NCBI GenBank assembly: GCA_005877535.1
Contig: VBOM01000134.1
Location: forward strand, 1 to 8,531
DNA length: 8,531 nt
Origin: Nitrospirota bacterium
Lineage (GTDB): Bacteria > Nitrospirota > Nitrospiria > Nitrospirales > Nitrospiraceae
Direction of reading: 5' to 3'
A program made the position numbers and the translations under genes. Positions 1 to 8,531 of the stretch are shown one piece after another (positions within the stretch are counted from its first letter, which is position 1; the number at the start of each line of letters is the position of its first letter). The notes beneath the pieces are model-generated. The model saw only the letters and a program-made list of their open reading frames with translations, did not search any database and was not told where the DNA came from.

Positions 1-399
1 GTAGACCCGGCCCAGGTTGAGATGGGGGAAGGCCGGGCTCTCATAGCGTCTCGCCTGCAGGGCTTTCTGAAACCAGGTAATCGCTTCGTCGAATTCACCC
101 TTTTCGATCAGATAGGCCCCGATGTCATTATATGGGTTGCCGAAGTCGGGATCCTGCGCGATGGCCTTGTGGCATTCCTCAATCGCATCATCGAGACGTC
201 CCATGAAGCTGTAGGTCCACCCGAGGAAGGTATAGGCCTCGGCAGTCGGATGAGTCTCGATCGACTTCTTGTAGAGCGTCACAGCCTCTTCCAGTTCGCC
301 TTTCATCTGGCGTTCATAAGCCTGTTGGAAGAGTTGCCACGCCTCGCGTTTGTCTTCTTCGTGGCCTTCGCCTTGTATCAAAAAATCCTGTACATCCAT
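1..399 (-). CDS. TPR-repeat protein, N-terminal part (cut by window edge)
   Basis: Reading the minus strand from an ATG at 399-397 gives 133 codons without a stop to base 1, so the C-terminus is outside the window. The product is hydrophilic and starts MDVQDFLIQG. It contains tetratricopeptide repeats at about residues 21-52, 53-86 and 87-120, with a fourth beginning at about 121. Each shows the typical pattern, such as G-R-L-D-D-A-I (67-73) and G-E-F-D-E-A-I (101-107), ending in a K-A-I/L and a Pro or Asp region. There is no signal peptide or membrane segment in the visible part, so it is probably a cytoplasmic protein-protein interaction protein; its partner cannot be told. The start has no clear Shine-Dalgarno, and the frame stays open upstream into a palindromic repeat, so the start is only probable. 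It could be read through from thi4 or have its own promoter; I see none that is convincing. Confidence 0.8.
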   Translation of the reverse strand, partial: MDVQDFLIQGEGHEEDKREAWQLFQQAYERQMKGELEEAVTLYKKSIETHPTAEAYTFLGWTYSFMGRLDDAIEECHKAIAQDPDFGNPYNDIGAYLIEKGEFDEAITWFQKALQARRYESPAFPHLNLGRVY

Positions 400-402
400 A
401 AT

Positions 403-525
403 CAGGCTGATGAAAAAGGTTCCTAGCGTCGTTCTCAGTTGTGCGGACTCCTCAACATATTCAGAAGTACGCCTGCGGGTTCGCACTCCCTGCGGCCTTG
501 CTGGATGACCTTTTTGATCAGCCTG
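403..525. repeat. Long palindromic intergenic repeat, copy 1
   Basis: The ends are complementary. CAGGCTGAT (403-411) pairs with 517-525, and AAAAAGGT (413-420) pairs with ACCTTTTT (508-515), interrupted only by a G/G mismatch (412/516). The core (about 422-504) is a diverged version of the core at 4863-4944 and 8451-8531; shared words include cgttctc, gtacgcct and the stretch tgcggccttgctgg. It lies between the stop of thi4 and the start codon of the TPR gene, both on the minus strand. It could act as a terminator or processing site after thi4, since the T-run falls inside the stem in either direction. This copy is the most diverged of the three, and its inner hairpin is degraded. Confidence 0.8.
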
Positions 526-558
526 TAGGCCGCTCTGCTAATTCCTCCCATGACGACC

Positions 559-1359
559 CTATTCCTGCTTCAGCTTCTTTTTGATCAATTCTGCGCCGTA
601 TCGCCCTGAGAGCAACATTGAACCGAAGGCCGGGCCCATGCGCGGAGTGCCGTATACTGCCGCCACTGCTAACCCGATAACGAAACAGTTGGGATAGACC
701 TCGCCGGTTCGGTCCATCACCTCTTCTTCGGATCGGGAAACCCACATGGCACCGTTGCCGGGCACTGCTTTGTAGAGATTGCGTTTGTGCAGGAGTTCCA
801 CGACGACGGCATCGTGGCCTGTCGCGTCTACCACGATCTTGCTTTCGAGTCCGATGGGGTCCACGTGGATTATGTCATGGCCGGCCATTTCAGCCGTCGT
901 GTTATTGACCACCACGCCTTCGAGAATGCCGTCGCGACGAAGAATTAAGTCGACGACTCTCGTGAGGTTCATGATCTTGGCCCCGCCCCTGTAGGCAGCG
1001 GCGATCAGCGCACCGGTGGCGTGGGGGGGATCGACCATGTACATCCCCTCGCAATCCGTGATCTTTTTGCAGGACACTCCGATTTCTTCGAGGATCTCAT
1101 TGGCCGGTTCGCAGATCGTGGCCTTGTTCATCAGGTAGCCGCCCGACCAGAAGCCGCCCCCAAGGGCGAGGCTCTGCTCGACGATGACAGTACGAAATCC
1201 TATCGCAGCCAGATCGTGGGCGCAGATCAACCCGGAAGGCCCAGCGCCGACAATGATCACATCGCTCTCGATGAGCTGGTCGAATTCTTTATAGTATTCC
1301 CGCGCGATTTGCCGGGTAATATCTCGTTCCCGTAATGGGGCTGGTCGAGGTTTATTCAT
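559..1359 (-). CDS. thi4: Thi4-family thiazole synthase, sulfide-dependent (His) type
   Basis: This 266-residue protein of the Thi4 family makes the adenylated thiazole precursor of thiamin from NAD and glycine in the cytoplasm. A Rossmann dinucleotide-binding motif, VGAGPSG, spans residues 37-43, with an acidic residue at the end of strand 2 (VIVEQ, 58-62). Family segments include GGGFW-SGG (67-74), DATGHD (178-183) and the C-terminal RMGPAFGSMLLSG (240-252). At the position where yeast Thi4 has its sacrificed Cys205, this protein reads I-H165-V-D-P, as in archaeal enzymes that take sulfur from free sulfide with an iron cofactor. It should therefore be a multi-turnover enzyme (inferred from family knowledge). 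The length is normal for the prokaryotic form. The ATG at 1359 is preceded by GAGGG at a good distance. It follows thiC by 97 bp on the same strand and so should share the TPP riboswitch. No thiG or thiS is seen in the window. Confidence 0.92.
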   Translation of the reverse strand: MNKPRPAPLRERDITRQIAREYYKEFDQLIESDVIIVGAGPSGLICAHDLAAIGFRTVIVEQSLALGGGFWSGGYLMNKATICEPANEILEEIGVSCKKITDCEGMYMVDPPHATGALIAAAYRGGAKIMNLTRVVDLILRRDGILEGVVVNNTTAEMAGHDIIHVDPIGLESKIVVDATGHDAVVVELLHKRNLYKAVPGNGAMWVSRSEEEVMDRTGEVYPNCFVIGLAVAAVYGTPRMGPAFGSMLLSGRYGAELIKKKLKQE

Positions 1360-1370
1360 AGTGAACCCTC

Positions 1371-3403
<2,033 letters not shown>

Positions 3404-3412
3404 TCAGTAGTC

Positions 3413-3450
3413 AAAAATAAAAAAGCCGCACCGAAATAAGCGGGTGCGGC
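3413..3450 (-). terminator. Intrinsic terminator of the thiC riboswitch
   Basis: On the minus strand GCCGCACC (3450-3443) and GGTGCGGC (3432-3425) form a perfect 8-bp GC-rich stem with a 10-base loop, followed at once by TTTTTTATTTTT (3424-3413). It lies about 30 bases after the TPP aptamer and about 40 bases before the thiC start. This is the layout of a transcription-attenuation riboswitch in which TPP binding favours termination. The alternative antiterminator pairing is not obvious from the sequence. Confidence 0.93.
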
Positions 3451-3478
3451 AGAGAGACCAACAGTTCCGGTTGTTCTC

Positions 3479-3560
3479 GCTTCCCTACGCTGGTATTACC
3501 CAGGTCAGGTTCTGAGGGTCGTCCGTTCGGGCGGACTCTCAGCCGTGTGGCCCCCCTAGC
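3479..3560 (-). promoter_or_regulatory. TPP riboswitch aptamer (THI element)
   Basis: The minus strand shows the THI-box consensus in order. First comes CTAGGGGGGCC, then the pyrimidine-sensing CTGAGA (3542-3537) and a P3 hairpin GTCCG/CGGAC (3536-3532 with 3525-3521). Then come ACCCTCAGAACCTGA, the P5 hairpin CTGG-GTAATA-CCAG (3503-3490), and the closing GCGTAGGGAAGC. The P1 stem is short and imperfect; GCT/AGC next to the core is the clearest part. In this family the aptamer binds thiamin pyrophosphate. The inferred transcription start is only a few bases before it. It controls thiC and, by cotranscription, thi4. Confidence 0.97.
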
Positions 3561-3571
3561 TTCGACGAAGA

Positions 3572-3600
3572 ATCGTATCTCCGGCCACCTGCGTTGTCAA
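3572..3600 (-). promoter_or_regulatory. Sigma70-type promoter of the thiC-thi4 operon
   Basis: On the minus strand a perfect -35 box TTGACA (3600-3595) is followed after exactly 17 bases by TACGAT (3577-3572), a four-of-six match to the -10 consensus. The expected start near 3565 falls just before the first base of the TPP aptamer, which independently supports the call. Confidence 0.85.
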
Positions 3601-3643
3601 CGGGGTATTAGGCCTACCGTAGCTGAACCGAGTGGACCATTGC

Positions 3644-3664
3644 CTGCGTGGGACTTCCTCGCAG
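3644..3664. promoter_or_regulatory. Imperfect 21-bp palindrome between divergent promoters
   Basis: CTGCG at 3644-3648 and CGCAG at 3660-3664 are exact inverted copies. Further pairs lie inside (GG/CC), so 16 of the 18 arm bases pair canonically, plus one G-T pair and one T/T mismatch, around a 3-base centre. It lies between the thiC -35 box and the nadA -35 box, 12 bases before the latter. A dimeric regulator's operator is possible, but a chance hairpin cannot be excluded from one sequence. Confidence 0.35.
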
Positions 3665-3675
3665 CAGACGGTTCA

Positions 3676-3704
3676 TTGATTGTGGGGGAACCCTAACGTA
3701 GAAT
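3676..3704 (+). promoter_or_regulatory. Probable nadA promoter
   Basis: TTGATT (3676-3681) and TAGAAT (3699-3704) are separated by exactly 17 bases; the -10 box matches the sigma70 consensus at five of six positions and the -35 box at four of six. Transcription would begin near 3711, leaving a leader of about 24 bases before the nadA ATG at 3735. No riboswitch or attenuator fits in that leader. Confidence 0.75.
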
Positions 3705-3734
3705 GGTGCCGTACGCTATTTTGCCGAGGAACCC

Positions 3735-4838
3735 ATGCAGACACTCTCGACGCTTCCGAAACCCATTACGGACTACCAACAACTGTCTGTGGAGGAACTG
3801 TTTTGCCGGACGGTTGAGGCTAAACGTGTGCTCGGCGACCAAGTCATGATTCTAGGCCATAATTATCAACGGGATGAAGTCATCGAACATGCGGACTTTC
3901 GAGGGGACTCTCTCCTGCTTTCGAAACTGGCAGCCGAACGGTCAGAGCGGCCCTACATCGTCTTTTGCGGCGTTCACTTCATGGCCGAGACAGCCGACAT
4001 TCTGAGTCGCTCGAAGCAAACGGTGATTCTCCCTGACATGGCAGCAGGTTGCTCCATGGCGGACATGGCGGCCATCGAACAGGTCGATCAATGTTGGGAG
4101 ACGTTGGGACGAATCCTTCCTGTGGAAGAGACAGTCATGCCCGCGGTTTATGTGAACTCTGCTGCGGTTCTCAAAGCCTTTTGCGGCGAACATGGCGGGA
4201 TTACCTGTACGTCCTCCAACGCGAAGATGGTGATGGAATGGTCCTGGGCAAGGAGGGAGAAAATCCTCTTCTTCCCTGACGAGCATTTGGGCCGCAATAC
4301 GGCCAACAAGATGGGGCTGCCGAGAGAAGAGATGATCGTCTGGGACCCCTATCAACCCAACGGAGGCAATACCCGTGATGCGATCCAGCGAGCGAAGCTC
4401 ATTCTTTGGAAAGGCCACTGCAGTGTGCACCAGATGTTCCAGCCCGTGCATGTGGACAATTTCCGCAAACAATATCCGGCTGGAAAGGTGATCGTCCATC
4501 CTGAATGTCATGAGGATGTCGTCAATCGCGCAGACCTGTCCGGGTCCACAGAATTAATTATCCGTACGGTGACGGCGGCGCCGGTCGGGACGGTCTGGGC
4601 GGTGGGAACTGAATTGAACCTGGTTAATCGATTGAAGCGTGATCTCACCGATAAGAAGGTCTTTTTTCTCTCCTCCACGGTCTGCCAGTGCGCGACGATG
4701 TTCCGGATCGACGGAGCCCATCTCTGCTGGGCGATGGAAAATCTTGCCGATGGCCACGTCGTGAACCATATCGTCGTCCCGGACGATGAGAAGCATTGGG
4801 CGAAGGTGGCGCTGGATCGCATGATGGCAGTGAGTTAG
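3735..4838 (+). CDS. nadA: Quinolinate synthase NadA
   Basis: NadA condenses iminoaspartate with dihydroxyacetone phosphate to quinolinate, the second step of de novo NAD synthesis, using a [4Fe-4S] cluster in the cytoplasm. The 367-residue protein has the family segments ILGHNYQRDEV (39-49), CGVHFMAETA (78-87), DMAAGCSMAD (101-110), TCTSSNA (158-163 region), FPDEHLGRNTA (180-190), GHCSVH (227-232) and VHPECHEDVV (254-263). Likely cluster ligands by family alignment are C106, C229 and C319, the last in the C-Q-C-A-T-M segment (317-322); C317 is a nearby alternative. The ATG at 3735 has GAGGA just upstream (3726-3730), a slightly short spacing. The gene has its own promoter, is divergent from thiC, and ends two bases before a long palindromic repeat that may end its transcript. 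NadB and NadC are not in the window. Confidence 0.97.
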   Translation: MQTLSTLPKPITDYQQLSVEELFCRTVEAKRVLGDQVMILGHNYQRDEVIEHADFRGDSLLLSKLAAERSERPYIVFCGVHFMAETADILSRSKQTVILPDMAAGCSMADMAAIEQVDQCWETLGRILPVEETVMPAVYVNSAAVLKAFCGEHGGITCTSSNAKMVMEWSWARREKILFFPDEHLGRNTANKMGLPREEMIVWDPYQPNGGNTRDAIQRAKLILWKGHCSVHQMFQPVHVDNFRKQYPAGKVIVHPECHEDVVNRADLSGSTELIIRTVTAAPVGTVWAVGTELNLVNRLKRDLTDKKVFFLSSTVCQCATMFRIDGAHLCWAMENLADGHVVNHIVVPDDEKHWAKVALDRMMAVS

Positions 4839-4840
4839 CG

Positions 4841-4967
4841 GGCGGGATCGTGAAAAACGTCTCCAGCTTCGTTCTCGCGTCTCTCACAAGCTCAACGTAC
4901 CACAAGGGTACGCCTCGCATGTTCGCTCGCTGCGGCCTTGCCGGAAGACGTTTTTGACGATCCCGCC
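4841..4967. repeat. Long palindromic intergenic repeat, copy 2 (best preserved)
   Basis: GGCGGGATCGT (4841-4851) is perfectly complementary to 4957-4967, and AAAAACGTC (4853-4861) to GACGTTTTT (4947-4955), separated by a G/G mismatch (4852/4956). The core has an inner hairpin CGTACC-acaag-GGTACG (4895-4911) and the two related words cttcgttctcgc (left) and ttcgctcgctgcgg (right). It begins two bases after the nadA stop codon, so it would fold in the nadA transcript and could act as a terminator or 3' stabiliser. Core sequence matches copy 3 closely and copy 1 loosely. Confidence 0.88.
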
Positions 4968-5065
4968 ATCCAAGCTAAGGACTGGTGCCTCGCCTGTCGT
5001 TCCGGTATATTCCAACCCTTGACCCCAATCACGTTCTAAGGTTTTCGTGAGAGACCAGACAGGTT
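4968..5065 (+). promoter_or_regulatory. ileS upstream region, promoter uncertain
   Basis: This stretch between the repeat and ileS must hold the ileS promoter if the repeat ends the nadA transcript. Candidates are weak. TATATT at 5006-5011 could be a -10 box, but has no recognisable -35 box 17 bases before it. TTGACC at 5019-5024 resembles a -35 box, but is followed at the right distance only by TTTTCG. No T-box leader (specifier hairpin, antiterminator bulge) is visible. Confidence 0.25.
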
Positions 5066-7909
5066 ATGGACTATAAGGCCACACTCAATCTGCCGAAAAC
5101 CGATTTCCCTATGAAGGCGAACCTGCCGCAGCGGGAGCCTGAACTGCTTGCGTTGTGGGAGCGGGAACGGTTGTACGAACAGATTCAGGAGGCGGGGAAA
5201 GGCCGACCTCTGTATGTCTTGCACGATGGGCCGCCTTACGCCAATGGCCGCATTCATATCGGTCACGCGCTGAATAAGATCCTCAAGGACATCATCGTCA
5301 AATCAAAGACGATGGCGGGCTACCAGGTGCCATATGTGCCAGGGTGGGACTGCCATGGCCTTCCGATCGAACATCAAGTCCTCAAAGAGCTTGGCGACAA
5401 GAAAAAGGCACTCGATACTCCAGCCATTCGCCGTCTCTGTCGGGAGTATGCGGAGAAGTTTTACACGATTCAGCGTGAAGAGTTTCAGCGGCTGGGCATC
5501 TTGGGTGATTGGCAGCATCCCTATCTCACGATGAATCCTTGCTATGAGGCAACGATCATCCGTGAGTTCGGTAAATTTGTGGAGCGGGGCGGCGTCTATA
5601 AAGGACTGAAGCCGGTACTCTGGTGCACCGTGGACCAAACCGCCCTTGCCGAGGCGGAAGTCGAATATGAAGATCACACCTCTCCCTCGATCTATGTGAA
5701 ATTCCCGTTGGTTACGTCGCCTACGGTGCTCAGCAAGACGTTCTCCGGCATCTCGTTCCCCGTCAGTATCAAGTTGGTCTCCGTTGTGATCTGGACGACC
5801 ACGCCATGGACACTCCCGGCCAATCAAGCGGTCTGTCTCCATGGCGAGATCGCCTATGCCTTTGTCCAGGTCGGCGACGAGGTGCTGATCGTGGCGGAGA
5901 AGCTTCTTGAGAGCGTGATGAAAGCCTGCAAAATCGAAGGGGCCCGCGTGTTCGGGGTAAAGAAGGGGAGAGAAGGATTCGAAGGGATCGAGACGCAACG
6001 GCCCCTGACCACCGGCCTGTCACCGATTCTGCTCGGCGACTTTGTAACCCTCGATCAGGGAACCGGCTGTGTCCATATTGCGCCGGGTCACGGCATGGAA
6101 GACTACATCCTCGTCCTTGAGCACAATGCCACGGCGTCACCGGGAGAAAAGTTGGAGATTCTGGCGCCGGTAGACAACGGCGGGCGGTTTACCAACGTCG
6201 TGAAAGAATTTGCCGGCCAGCATGTGTTGAAGGCAAATCCAAAGATTGTGGAGTTCCTGCAGGCCAACGGACGTTTGCTGGGCCAGGGGTCGTTGAGCCA
6301 CTCCTATCCGCACTGTTGGCGCTGCAAGAATCCTGTCATCTTCCGCGCCACCGAACAGTGGTTCGTGTCGATGGAGACGAACGAGCTTCGGAAAGAGGCG
6401 CTGGCGGAAATCGGGCGGGTCCGTTGGATTCCAGCCTTCGGCCGCGATCGGATCAACGGAATGATCGAGAATCGTCCCGATTGGTGTTTGTCGCGTCAGC
6501 GTGTCTGGGGCGTGCCGATTCCCGGGTTCACATGTGTGAGCTGTCGGACGGTCCTGGCAGATCCTAATGTGATCGAGCACATCGCCGGCTTGATGGAATC
6601 AAAGGGAGCCGACATTTGGTTCGAGCGGTCGGCGGCGGAGTTGCTTCCCGCGGGCACAATTTGTGGGAAGTGTGGCAGCTCATCGTTTGAAAAAGAGAAA
6701 GACATTCTCGATGTCTGGTTTGAATCCGGCGTGAGCTACGCGGCGGTTCTAAAGCCACGTGGGTGGGAGGCTGACCTCTATCTGGAAGGATCGGACCAGC
6801 ACCGAGGCTGGTTCCACAGCGCATTACTGGCAGGGGTGGTGACGGACGGCCGTGCGCCTTACAAGTCCGTGCTGACACACGGCTTTGTACTGGATGGTAG
6901 CGGCAAGAAGATGTCGAAGTCGGCGGGCAACGTGGTTGCGCCGCAGGACGTGATTAAACAATCAGGGGCGGAGATTCTCCGTCTGTGGGTGGCATCACAG
7001 GACTATCGCGATGATGTTCGAATTTCCCAGGAGATTCTCAATCAGCTCGTCGAGGTTTACCGAAAGATTAGGAACACCTGCCGGTTCATGCTCAGTAACC
7101 TCTATGATTTTAATCCTGAGGCTCATCGTGTTCCCTTTGATCAGCTACCTGAACTTGATCGTTGGGCCTTGCTCAAGCTCTACAATCTGGTTGAGACTGT
7201 CAAGAAGAGCTATGAAGATTTTGATTTTCGTCAAATCATTCATGAATTTGATTATTTCTGCACGGTGTACATGAGTGCCGTGTATCTCGACATTCTCAAA
7301 GATCGGCTTTATACGTTCCGCGCAAACTCTCCTTTACGACGTGGGTCGCAGACTATGCTCTTCGACATCGTCGTCGCCTTGGCGAAACTGATGGCTCCGA
7401 TACTAAGCTTCATGGCTGAGGAGATCTGGCGAACGCTTCCAGAATTCCCACGAAAACTCGAAAGAACTATTCGGGCGCTTGAAGGAAGATCATCGGCGAG
7501 CGTGCACCTGAGTCAGTTTCCAGAAGCTCTACCTCAATGGCAGGATCTCGTGCTGGCCCGGCGATGGGAGCAGCTGTTGGAAGTGAGAATAGCGGCACAA
7601 GCAGCCTTAGAAGATCAACGTCGTGACAAGGTTATAGGCTCCTCACTTGAAGCTGATTTACTGATTCATGCAAATCCCGAGAGGTACGGGCTTCTTAAGC
7701 AGTATGAAACAGACTTGTCCACCATTCTAATTGTGTCACGGGTTGAGCTAAGAGAAGTCCACGACCTTCCACTCAAGCCTGATTTCCTAGTTGTAGTTTC
7801 CAAGTCCAAGAGCCAAAAATGCGAACGCTGTTGGAACTATCGGCCGGCAGTGGGCACCTTTAAAGACCATCAGACTCTGTGCGACCGTTGCGTGGAGGCG
7901 GTGTCGTGA
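5066..7909 (+). CDS. ileS: Isoleucyl-tRNA synthetase
   Basis: A class I aminoacyl-tRNA synthetase that charges tRNA-Ile and edits mischarged valine. The 947-residue length fits the bacterial form with a C-terminal zinc domain (E. coli about 938). The ATP-binding motif HIGH is at 64-67 inside [17 protein letters not shown]. The editing insertion carries [13 protein letters not shown] (241-253) and [12 protein letters not shown] (332-343). KMSKS is at 615-619 within [16 protein letters not shown]. The C-terminal zinc ligands are C919, C922, C939 and C942. Further CxxC pairs at 417/420, 490/493 and 533/536 suggest extra zinc knuckles, as in many non-proteobacterial IleS. The ATG at 5066 gives the family N-terminus [10 protein letters not shown], so it is preferred over the ATG at 5111 despite a weak ribosome-binding site. 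Base composition falls in the last third (about 7050-7850). It overlaps lspA by one base. Confidence 0.98.
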   Translation: MDYKATLNLPKTDFPMKANLPQREPELLALWERERLYEQIQEAGKGRPLYVLHDGPPYANGRIHIGHALNKILKDIIVKSKTMAGYQVPYVPGWDCHGLPIEHQVLKELGDKKKALDTPAIRRLCREYAEKFYTIQREEFQRLGILGDWQHPYLTMNPCYEATIIREFGKFVERGGVYKGLKPVLWCTVDQTALAEAEVEYEDHTSPSIYVKFPLVTSPTVLSKTFSGISFPVSIKLVSVVIWTTTPWTLPANQAVCLHGEIAYAFVQVGDEVLIVAEKLLESVMKACKIEGARVFGVKKGREGFEGIETQRPLTTGLSPILLGDFVTLDQGTGCVHIAPGHGMEDYILVLEHNATASPGEKLEILAPVDNGGRFTNVVKEFAGQHVLKANPKIVEFLQANGRLLGQGSLSHSYPHCWRCKNPVIFRATEQWFVSMETNELRKEALAEIGRVRWIPAFGRDRINGMIENRPDWCLSRQRVWGVPIPGFTCVSCRTVLADPNVIEHIAGLMESKGADIWFERSAAELLPAGTICGKCGSSSFEKEKDILDVWFESGVSYAAVLKPRGWEADLYLEGSDQHRGWFHSALLAGVVTDGRAPYKSVLTHGFVLDGSGKKMSKSAGNVVAPQDVIKQSGAEILRLWVASQDYRDDVRISQEILNQLVEVYRKIRNTCRFMLSNLYDFNPEAHRVPFDQLPELDRWALLKLYNLVETVKKSYEDFDFRQIIHEFDYFCTVYMSAVYLDILKDRLYTFRANSPLRRGSQTMLFDIVVALAKLMAPILSFMAEEIWRTLPEFPRKLERTIRALEGRSSASVHLSQFPEALPQWQDLVLARRWEQLLEVRIAAQAALEDQRRDKVIGSSLEADLLIHANPERYGLLKQYETDLSTILIVSRVELREVHDLPLKPDFLVVVSKSKSQKCERCWNYRPAVGTFKDHQTLCDRCVEAVS

Positions 7910-8430
7910 TGCGACAGCCTATTCGCTATCTTCTCCTGGCGTTGCTCAGCGTGGCGATCGTGGTGATCGATCAGGCGACAAAACTGTCCATCATGCAGTC
8001 GATGCGACTGGACGAGTCTATTCCCATTGTTCCCAATCTCTTCAGCCTGACCTATATCCGCAATCCCGGTGCGGCCTTTGGGTTACTGGCCGGTAGCAGC
8101 AATGCATTTCGCATGGTATTCTTCGGGGTCACCTCGCTGTTTGCTCTGGCCCTACTGGGAACAATTCTCTTCCGGTTGCCTGAGAAAGATTGGATGGGGC
8201 AGCTCAGTATTGCCGGGATTCTTGGAGGGGCGATCGGGAATCTGATCGATCGATTACGGTATGGCGAGGTGATCGATTTTCTCGATGTTTATGTGGACTC
8301 CTACCATTGGCCGGCCTTCAATGTCGCCGACTCGGCGATCAGCGTTGGGGTCGTCTTTTTGATTATCCATTTCGCCTTTGAGAAGAAAAAGGTGCCCCTT
8401 CTGCCTCAAGAGCTCCCGCCTGCTTCCTAG
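7909..8430 (+). CDS. lspA: Lipoprotein signal peptidase (signal peptidase II)
   Basis: LspA is an inner-membrane aspartic protease that removes signal peptides from diacylglyceryl-modified prolipoproteins. The 173-residue product has about four hydrophobic segments (roughly 7-25, 66-89, 97-114 and 138-157). Family motifs are VVIDQATK (18-25), RNPGAAFG (51-58), GGAIGNLIDR (106-115), VIDF with catalytic D123, and FNVADSAIS with catalytic D141. The ATG at 7909 overlaps the ileS stop codon (TGATG), and GGAGG at 7894-7898 lies 10 bases before it inside ileS. A GTG at 7906 is closer to ideal spacing and cannot be excluded. The ileS-lspA pairing is common in bacteria, and the overlap suggests translational coupling. 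The C-terminus ends in a short basic then proline-rich tail, and the gene is followed directly by a palindromic repeat. Confidence 0.97.
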   Translation: MRQPIRYLLLALLSVAIVVIDQATKLSIMQSMRLDESIPIVPNLFSLTYIRNPGAAFGLLAGSSNAFRMVFFGVTSLFALALLGTILFRLPEKDWMGQLSIAGILGGAIGNLIDRLRYGEVIDFLDVYVDSYHWPAFNVADSAISVGVVFLIIHFAFEKKKVPLLPQELPPAS

Positions 8431-8531
8431 CAGGGTGCTGAAAAAGTCCGCCAGCTTCGTTCTCGCTGCGCTCAGAGGCTCAACGTACCGAAACGTACGC
8501 CTCGCCTCTTCGCTCGCTGCGGCCTTGCTGG
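8431..8531. repeat. Long palindromic intergenic repeat, copy 3 (cut by window edge)
   Basis: The left arm CAGGGTGCT-G-AAAAAGTCC (8431-8449) begins immediately after the lspA stop codon. The core (8451-8531) is nearly the same as copy 2, with an inner hairpin CGTAC-cgaaac-GTACG flanked by GAGG and CCTC. The right arm lies beyond the window. Its position suggests it ends or protects the ileS-lspA transcript. Confidence 0.85.

Noticed and set aside
22..426. Plus-strand frame of 134 codons at the left edge
   Set aside because: The opposite strand encodes clear TPR repeats in the same place, so this is a shadow.
403..525. CRISPR-like interpretation of the repeated elements
   Set aside because: The copies are kilobases apart, about 125 bp long and palindromic, with no regular spacers or cas genes.
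435..551. Minus-strand small frame of 38 codons starting MGGISRAAYR just after thi4
   Set aside because: Most of it reads through palindromic repeat copy 1, with only a weak GGG before the start. No independent evidence of coding.
4645..4920. Minus-strand frame starting MRGVPLWYVE at the nadA end
   Set aside because: It begins inside repeat copy 2 and continues antisense to nadA. Such frames are expected from the repeat itself.
4968..5065. T-box leader before ileS
   Set aside because: No specifier stem, no T-box sequence and no terminator hairpin with T-run are visible in the short gap.
7879..7908. Upstream GTG start adding ten residues to LspA
   Set aside because: It lies before the GGAGG ribosome-binding site (7894-7898), and the added residues [10 protein letters not shown] are not typical of the family. 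The ATG at 7909 fits better.

Overview
The window looks like ordinary chromosomal housekeeping DNA from a moderately GC-rich bacterium. My best guess is Nitrospirota, near Nitrospira. I infer this from the protein flavour (ThiC paired with an archaeal-type Thi4, a TPR protein, IleS with extra zinc knuckles) and from a palindromic intergenic repeat that I associate with Nitrospira genomes. No 16S gene or other decisive marker is present, so the assignment is an inference.

Left part, minus strand (3600 down to 1): a thiamin operon. A near-consensus sigma70-type promoter (-35 at 3595-3600, -10 at 3572-3577) leads straight into a TPP riboswitch aptamer (3560-3479). A small hairpin follows, then a strong intrinsic terminator (3450-3413), then thiC (3370-1457) and thi4 (1359-559). 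ThiC makes the pyrimidine half of thiamin. Thi4 makes the thiazole half from NAD and glycine. This Thi4 has histidine where the eukaryotic suicide enzyme has its sulfur-donating cysteine, so it should use free sulfide. The promoter, aptamer and terminator are the parts of a transcription-attenuation switch that lowers both genes when TPP is plentiful. Beyond thi4, after a palindromic repeat, lies the N-terminal part of a TPR protein that runs off the left edge.

Right part, plus strand (3676 to 8430): nadA (quinolinate synthase, de novo NAD) is transcribed divergently from thiC from its own promoter. It is followed by ileS and lspA, which overlap by one base and are probably cotranscribed. The divergent thiC/nadA spacer holds both promoters and an imperfect 21-bp palindrome.

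Three copies of one long palindromic repeat (403-525, 4841-4967, and 8431 to beyond the window end) sit directly after thi4, nadA and lspA. Their outer arms differ in sequence but remain self-complementary in the two complete copies, and both keep the same G/G mismatch. This is the least explained structure here. A second, smaller repeat cluster lies between thiC and thi4. I found no tRNA, rRNA, CRISPR array, transposase, phage gene or defence gene, and no evidence for a wholly new protein system.
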